This document shows, in pieces, positions 58,171-64,000 of a DNA stretch of 64,000 bases. This DNA comes from Aselliscus stoliczkanus (taxonomy: Eukaryota; Chordata; Mammalia; Chiroptera; Hipposideridae): the NCBI GenBank assembly GCA_033961575.1, contig CM066738.1, forward strand, positions 72,587,478 to 72,651,477. Reading direction: 5' to 3'. The notes beneath the pieces were generated by a model. The model saw nothing but the letters and a program-made list of their open reading frames with translations. It made no database searches and was not told where the DNA came from. Position numbers and translations under genes: made by a program. Position 1 is the stretch's first letter; each line of letters starts with the position of its first letter.

Positions 58171-59200
58171 CTTATTCTGTTTTATTTCCCTTCTAGTTCT
58201 TCAAATCCACCCTGTTCTCTCTCAGATTGAGTACCTCTCCCTCTCTCTCTTTCCTCCCCCACCAATCTCTCAAATTTAAGTTTCTTTTCTTGGCAGTTGA
58301 ACACACAACTGGATGATCATTATGGTAGCAAATGGTTCTTAAGACTCTTGGATGAATACTGTGATTTTTGAGTACATAGCTATTTTCTTGTGTCATTTCT
58401 CTCATTTTATACTGACAGTTGCTATAAGAGTGGAGCTAAAAAGTGGCTCCTGGTGATAGGGCTCCAGACTGATGGCAGCCCTCAGCAGCCTCCCCATTCT
58501 CTGATTAAGTAAAAGTGTGCAGAGCCGCTCACAGGCCCCAGGGGCAAAATCATTCAATATATAAATCCCAACCCCAGGAGAAAAAGGTTATTCAATGTAT
58601 AAATCTCAACCGTTATCATGGTCAGGGGACAGGTTTCTCTCAGGAGTAGCCTGTCCACCCCACCCCATGGAGTATGGGCAAGCTGACAAGAAACATTTGG
58701 TGAAACATGGAGCTCATGTGTTAGATTCATTGTTAACAAGCACCCTAGGAAACAAAAAAAAAGAATTGTATAAAATTTGGAATTTCTAAATAACAGTAGA
58801 AATTATCTTCCATTCTTTGGTCATTCACATCCATAAAAATGCTTCATCTCATTTAACCATCACACTCTTATAGTTACCTTCTTGTAGAAACCTCATATTT
58901 ATTATTTGAATTATTTTTATTATGTCAAAGAAGCAAATTCTTTTATATGGGGCTTGCAAACAGGGGAGGCCAAGGAGGTTGTCTGGTCAGCACTTCTGAG
59001 GTTTGAATCCATCTCTGGTGGTCATTCAGTCCTGTGTGGTACTCTTACCATCAAAGGAGAGCCATCAAATATAACAGAGCTGTAAATGTGGAGAACAGCC
59101 ACCAAAGAGGTTTTGTGTAAGAGAGAAGTAAGGAAGATAATAGTCAAATAAATGCAGAGTTGGAACCAGCTTTCAAAAAGAAGTGATAATATTATTAACT
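58171..59200. other. Unassigned DNA
   Basis: No gene, RNA or clear repeat is seen. Confidence 0.4.
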
Positions 59201-59204
59201 GATA

Positions 59205-59420
59205 TTTATTGAGTTATGAGCTGGACCATGTACATAGTTTATAAGGTTTATAGTTGTTAAATAATTTAAATCTCATAAAAACCTTATGAGATAGGGATTG
59301 TTACTATTCAATTTTCCACAGGAAAAAAACGGAAGCTCAAGGTTAAATACCTTGTCCAAGGTTTCAAAATGGAGTCTGGCTCAGGCTGCAGATTCCATGC
59401 AGTTAACCACCATGCTTCAC
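59205..59420 (+). repeat. MIR SINE fragment
   Basis: MIR motif order is preserved: ttaaatctcataaaaacctt, atgagatagggattgttact, then a decayed gaaactgaggctcagagg-type block and aataccttgtccaaggt. Confidence 0.65.
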
Positions 59421-59823
59421 ATGTCTCTTGTCATACTGCCTCTCCGACTGGCCAACAGTGTGCCAAGACCAAGCTGGATGAGGCTGGCCCCAGAAGTCCA
59501 GGCTTCTGGTAATGAAGGTCATCAAACCTGGGTGACTCGTTATGTAGAGCCAAAATAATCATAGCGTTGAAAAGAGTTAGTGTTGTTCACATCCATCGTG
59601 ACCTATGGTGGGTATTTCCTGATGAAAAACTTCTTACTCAATAATAATAAGACAAAGGAGTATTTATTGAGGTGTGTACTAATTCCCAGAGAAGGAGAGA
59701 CAGGGAATTACAAGATGTATATCCTACATTTAAGGCACTTATAATCTAGTGAGAGGACTAGCTAGCAGAGGTAGAGGTAAGATTAAAGAATGTTCTAAGG
59801 TGATATAAAAAGAGCTATGAAGG

Positions 59824-59937
59824 GCCGGCCAAGTGGCGCGGTGGTTAAGTGCTGGCTTGGAAATTCAGCGGCCCTGGTTCGGTCCCACATACGAGGGCCA
59901 GTGACACTGCCCTCAAAAAGCAAAACAAAACAAAACA
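59824..59937 (+). mobile_element. Short tRNA-derived SINE (type 1)
   Basis: About 114 bp, ggccggccaagtggcgcggt to gccagtgacactgccctca plus an A/C-rich tail (caaaacaaaacaaaa). A perfect 17-bp duplication, aaaaagagctatgaagg, flanks it at 59807-59823 and 59938-59954. Nearly the same length as the copy at 34398, so this is the full unit. A-box and B-box-like segments (tggcgcggtggttaagtgct, ggttcggtccc) are visible. Confidence 0.93.
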
Positions 59938-59954
59938 AAAAAGAGCTATGAAGG

Positions 59955-61890
59955 TTTATATATACTGTGGAATGCTAAAGGGGTAAGTTTCTTGAAACTT
60001 AGTGGGCAGAGTTAACCCTTCAGCCAGTGAGGTTTAGGAAAATGTATGGTGGGAGGGGGGAAGATCTGAACTGTATTTGGAAAGGGGCAAAGGACTTCAA
60101 AAGTAGAGTAAAAGAGAAACATTCTAGGGATTTGGAATTTTGAGAAAAAGGATTAAGATGAGAAATGATGTCATATTTGGGGAACAGCCATTTTGTGTAG
60201 AGCATGAGACAGATAAGGCTGAAAAGAAAACCTGGAATCAGGAAGTCTTGGTCACCCTAGTCCAGGAAAGAGGAAATGACAGTGCTGCTTGTCAGTTGGG
60301 GCACTGCTTTTAATAAGTGGGCTTTCACAAACTGAGCCAAGAGTATGTGAACCGAAAGTATTGAAGCCTGAGTTTAAGGGAATGCAAATTCCAGAAATGA
60401 CCAGTAAAGGTTTATGACTAGCTCTTCAGTATAGATTTATTTACAAAAGAAGACATAAAAAGAGAAATCTGCTTTGGTCTGATTTAAGGTACATATTGAA
60501 AATTTAGTAGTGACCTCTGTGGCATGCCGAGGCAGCCTTTTGAGTAGAACCTGAAATGTTGTAAAATGGCATCCAACCTATAGGAGAACTCAGCTGAGTG
60601 ACCATGTCAGAAGACCTGTCATGGGGCAGCTGTAGCTCCTCTAGCAGAGTCTAATTTAGACACAGCTTAGTGTTCAGAACTGGAGGGGGACATACAGATT
60701 ATTTAGCCCAACTAGTCATCTCAGGAAATGTCTTAATGCCCAGTCAGGATAAGTTATTTTCCTGAGCTCTCTCACTTTTGTTGGGATAGGATGTGAGACC
60801 GAACACCAAGCCTGGCTGGCACTTCTGCCACTACTTGAGGACATAAGGACTTCTTTGGGGCTTGTCTTCTATGATCTTTACTAGAGGCAAATCTTTTCAG
60901 GGCTAGGACTCCAATGTCATTCTTAAGGGCAACATATCTTCACTGCTGATGGTCTGAAGGATTATCAGATATAGTTATACACCGGTAGATAATTACAAGG
61001 ACCAAATATAACTGAAAAGAGTTGAGATACAGTTGAAGTAAAGCTTAGATCCTGTATCTCTGTGACTATCCACAGGGCTGGTATCCACCTGCACAACTCC
61101 AGGGAACACCAATTGCCTGGGATATGATATGGGTAGTGTCTTCTGCAGTTGGGCAATTCAGAGTTGGCTCAAAACCATCTCAGGTTCCTTTTTGCCAGAC
61201 TCTCCCAGAAGTCAGTACATTTTCCTTAGTTCCAATATTATTTTTCTCTCAGTCCAAGCCAAAGTCTTTTCTGTCTCTGATTTAGAGTAATCTAAAAAGC
61301 AATTTCTTTGCCTAATTCCCCAATGCCCATCTTCCATTTCTGGCAAAAGAGCACCTGTGCCTGGCTAAGCCAGGAAAGGGTTTCCTCATGTGGTCTCATG
61401 GTTTTTAGCCTCTAGAAGAGTCTTCCTGATTATTTATACAAACTTCCTTACCTCTCTATCCATTTCTTCTCTCTCTCCTACCGATTCCTACATATTTATC
61501 TAATATTATTTTTATGTTTGTTAAAGTAATCTATATGAACATAATTTTAAAAAGTGAGTTCCACCGAAGTCTTAAAATCGAAACCATGAGCATGCTGGCT
61601 TTAATTCTCTCCATCCTCCGTTCTCTCTGTATCCATTGGCAACTATTTGTAGAACTTTTGGCTCACTTATTATGTACCTGCATATTTATAAACAATTTAC
61701 TAATATTGTTCATTCTTGATTTAGGCATTATTTACTTCATATTGCAGTAGTGAAGCTTTTCTGTAATCATCACTTCTTTCCTCTCCCCCTTTCCTCTCAA
61801 TATTTTTATAGCACACTAGTTTAGTCCCTATTCAGGGTTTACCTTATAGTGGCTATATCGATATTGTTTACTACTGAGACAAATAGGTAA
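59955..61890. other. Unassigned DNA
   Basis: No gene or confident repeat is seen. Frames are below 80 codons without family resemblance. Confidence 0.4.
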
Positions 61891-61897
61891 TACACCG

Positions 61898-62128
61898 GGG
61901 GTGCCAAAAAAATGTATACAAGTGGACATTTTGTTCAACGTTGGTCAAGCAGTAGCTCACCGTAATCAGAAGTGTCTGGACGCTGATGGTAACCACTTTG
62001 AGTACCTCTTGTAATTGCAGAAGTCAAACTTGACTTGCATTCACCTTTTGTTATCAGTATATATTGAATATTACAATTTTAATAGTTTTTTTCCTTTCTT
62101 AAATTGTGTATACATGTTTTTGGCACCC
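61898..62128 (-). mobile_element. Mariner-like MITE, complete copy
   Basis: 231 bp with good inverted termini: gggtgccaaaaaaatgtata at the left and tgtatacatgtttttggcac with accc at the right. A TA follows the right end. Non-coding. Homologous, in the other orientation, to 42527-42755 and in its middle to 42194-42394. Confidence 0.85.
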
Positions 62129-62860
62129 TATGTATTTACCTTTAGTTTATTGTACACCTTTTCTCTCAGAAGTTAATAATTGTCTTCCTGTCCACCATTT
62201 ATTTAGTATTCTATGACCCTATCAGTAATACTCCTCAAATTTTCTGACAGCTGTGTAAAATGTTTCTCATGAAGTTTTCTACAAGTTGAATATTTCAAAT
62301 CATCTAAAGTTCTCCCACCTCCCCTTACCCCCAGCTCAGATACCTTTCTCCTAAAGTTCTCCAGAGCCCAGCAGGTTGCATTGGTTGCTCTTCAGGCTCA
62401 TTGCATGCTTCTCTTAGGATTCTTCTTTTCTGTTTTTCTGGTATTTATTTTTATCTTCTTTTCCTTCCTGGGTTCCAATTTTCTTTTTCCATGATAACTA
62501 AGGAAGAATTTTGTTGAAGCAATAATTCCAGTTAATATCAGTTAAGCACTATTAGCACATGGAAATAGGGTGAATGGGAGGTATATATTTTTAAGTTTTG
62601 TTTATCAGAAATTTTCTTTGTTTTACTCTTACACTTGATTAAGAGCTTGGCTTGGTATAGCTGTAGACTGAAATTGTTTTTTCCTCAAAATATCGAAGGC
62701 ATTGCTATATTGTCATTTGGCCTCAGTGTTGCTAGTGTCACAATGCTATTTTTATTTCTAGGCACTCTCTCTGCAAATTTGAGATCATTCCTATATTTGG
62801 CATTCTGAAATTTCATGATATTTTGTTTGCTTTCTGTTTTGTTTTTATTTTTATTTTTAT
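62129..62860. other. Unassigned DNA and old LINE-like sequence
   Basis: 62620-62850 is T-rich, old LINE-like antisense DNA that appears to continue after the SINE cluster at 63648. No gene is seen. Confidence 0.35.
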
Positions 62861-62861
62861 T

Positions 62862-63318
62862 TTTTAGATTTTTTTAAAATTGGGGAATTGGGGGAGGGGA
62901 ACAGTGTTGGGGAACTGGGGAAGAGGAACAGACAAGTTGCTGTCCTTTTGTTCTTCAGTCCAGTTGTGGAGGACATTACTTCACTGGCCCATGTTGGTAT
63001 CATCATTGTGCTCTTCTCAGGTGAGGCAGATCAGTCACCAGCCTCTGGATGGCCGCTCACCGCAGCTCTTGGCAGCTCACACCGGCTGCCGGCTGCTCAC
63101 GCTGGCTGCTGGCCACTCACTGTAGCCTATGGCAGCCCACTGCATCAGGGGCTGCAGCTATGCGGTCTTGGGGACTCACAGCAGCCCAGCTCTAGGTGGA
63201 GCTGTTGTTCACCATCTTAGCTGTAGAGGGCAGTGTCACTGGCGCTCATATGTGGGATCTGAACCAGAGCCGCTGGCGTCCCAAGCCAGCTCTTAACCAA
63301 TGCGCCACTCGGCCGGCC
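62862..63318 (-). mobile_element. Composite tRNA-headed SINE (copy 4)
   Basis: Minus-strand copy closely resembling the one at 425-891 throughout (tail ttggggaattgggggagggg, GC-rich middle, head ending actcggccggcc). Its overlapping frames of 81 and 110 codons are not genes. Confidence 0.87.
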
Positions 63319-63367
63319 TTTGTGTTTTTTTGTTTGTTTGTTTGTTTTGTTTTGTTTTTTGTTTTTT

Positions 63368-63499
63368 AGCTGAGCCATCCTGCCACCTGTTGGCAGCTCA
63401 ACAGCAACTCAGCTCGGGCTGGCATCGAACCACCGTTGCTCAGAGCTCAGCTTACACTCTTGAGCAAGCTCTTAACCAACTGAGCCACTCGGCTGGCCC
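63368..63499 (-). mobile_element. tRNA-derived SINE, second family
   Basis: Reversed copy of the family at 18268-18415: agctgagccatcctgccacc at the tail side, gttgctcagagctcag in the middle and ccaactgagccactcggctg at the head. It sits between the composite SINE and a short SINE. Confidence 0.85.
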
Positions 63500-63516
63500 A
63501 TGTTTTTTTGTTTTTT

Positions 63517-63549
63517 TAATTAATTAGTTAATTAATTAATTAATTAATT
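63517..63549. repeat. (TTAA)n low-complexity tract
   Basis: Alternating taat/attaa units, probably the expanded tail of the adjoining minus-strand SINE. Confidence 0.9.
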
Positions 63550-63551
63550 TT

Positions 63552-63646
63552 TGAGGGCAGTGTCACTGGCCCTCATATGTGGGACCTGAGCTGGGACCGC
63601 TGGCTTCCTAAGCCAGCGCTTAATCACTGTGCCACTTGGCCGGCCC
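63552..63646 (-). mobile_element. Short tRNA-derived SINE (type 1)
   Basis: Reversed short SINE: tgagggcagtgtcactggcc at the tail side and cacttggccggccc at the head. About 95 bp. Confidence 0.88.
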
Positions 63647-64000
63647 TTGATTTGTTTTTAAATATACTGTGCTGGAAACATCTTCCAGTTCTGGGAAATT
63701 AAAACAATTGTTTGATGATTTCCACCCCTTTATTATCTCAATTTTCTTTTTCTGGAATTCCAGATGTTGGGCACATTAGGTTGGTCTTCCAATTTCCATT
63801 TCTACTCTCTTGCCCATTTCTTGGATTCTTGGACTTTTGGAGCAAAATTACTTAACCTTATCTTCCAAGTGTTTTACTGAATATTTTCTATTTTGGGTGT
63901 TATATGTTTAATTTCCCAAACTCTTCTTTTGCATTATGATTATCTCTTTTAAAATTTTTATTGTAGCCTACCTTGTTTCATGAATGAAATATTTTTTTTC
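63647..64000 (-). repeat. Old LINE-like sequence, antisense, continuing past the window
   Basis: T-rich antisense coding-style DNA (ttctttttctggaattccag, ctcttgcccatttcttggat) that seems to continue 62620-62850 across the SINE cluster. The family is not assigned. No open frame survives. Confidence 0.4.

Overview
The window reads as intergenic or deep-intronic DNA of a placental mammal. It is AT-rich, has no host exon structure I can support, and is packed with L1 LINEs, tRNA-derived SINEs, old MIR and LTR remnants, microsatellites and an unusually varied set of class II DNA transposons. A laurasiatherian, perhaps a bat, is my best guess because fairly well preserved mariner, piggyBac and other TA/TTAA-type elements coexist with active-looking SINEs. 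The species cannot be fixed from sequence alone.

Layout. 0.4-0.9 kb: a full-length composite SINE. 4.0-5.3 kb: a complete but dead mariner with both inverted repeats. 6.3-14.3 kb: a nested complex. An old minus-strand L1 was hit by a composite SINE, by a deleted piggyBac element with TTAA duplications, and by a younger 5'-inverted L1 with a 15-bp target duplication. 15.3 kb: an antisense MLT1/MST-type LTR. 17.2-18.1 kb: an FCF1 processed pseudogene that landed inside a MIR. 18.3 kb: a tRNA SINE. 19.0-19.6 kb: an internally deleted mariner. 24.6-25.6 kb: a TA-flanked non-autonomous DNA transposon carrying a composite SINE. 27.6-34.6 kb: a full-length plus-strand L1 (5' UTR, ORF1, ORF2, 3' UTR) with broken frames and a SINE in its 3' UTR. 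36.6-40.1 kb: a second plus-strand L1, internally deleted and chimeric. 41.1-45.0 kb: a cluster of mariner derivatives and mariner-like MITEs interleaved with six CA/GT tracts. 46.5-48.5 kb: an antisense ERV-L pro/pol remnant. 57.85-58.17 kb: a CpG-dense block with a poly(A) signal. 59.8 kb: a SINE with perfect target duplications. 61.9-62.1 kb: a complete MITE. 62.9-63.65 kb: three stacked SINEs in an old LINE-like sequence.

No open reading frame in the window looks like a functional host gene. The longest frames are pieces of L1 ORF1/ORF2, transposase or FCF1 pseudogene, or chance frames in L1 5' UTRs. The most interesting material is the transposon biology: the nested insertion order, the deleted piggyBac, a shared internally deleted mariner subfamily, a composite SINE that extends a short tRNA SINE, a snap-back MITE, L1 5' UTR tandem monomers, and an unnamed repeat pair (20.5 and 52.6 kb).
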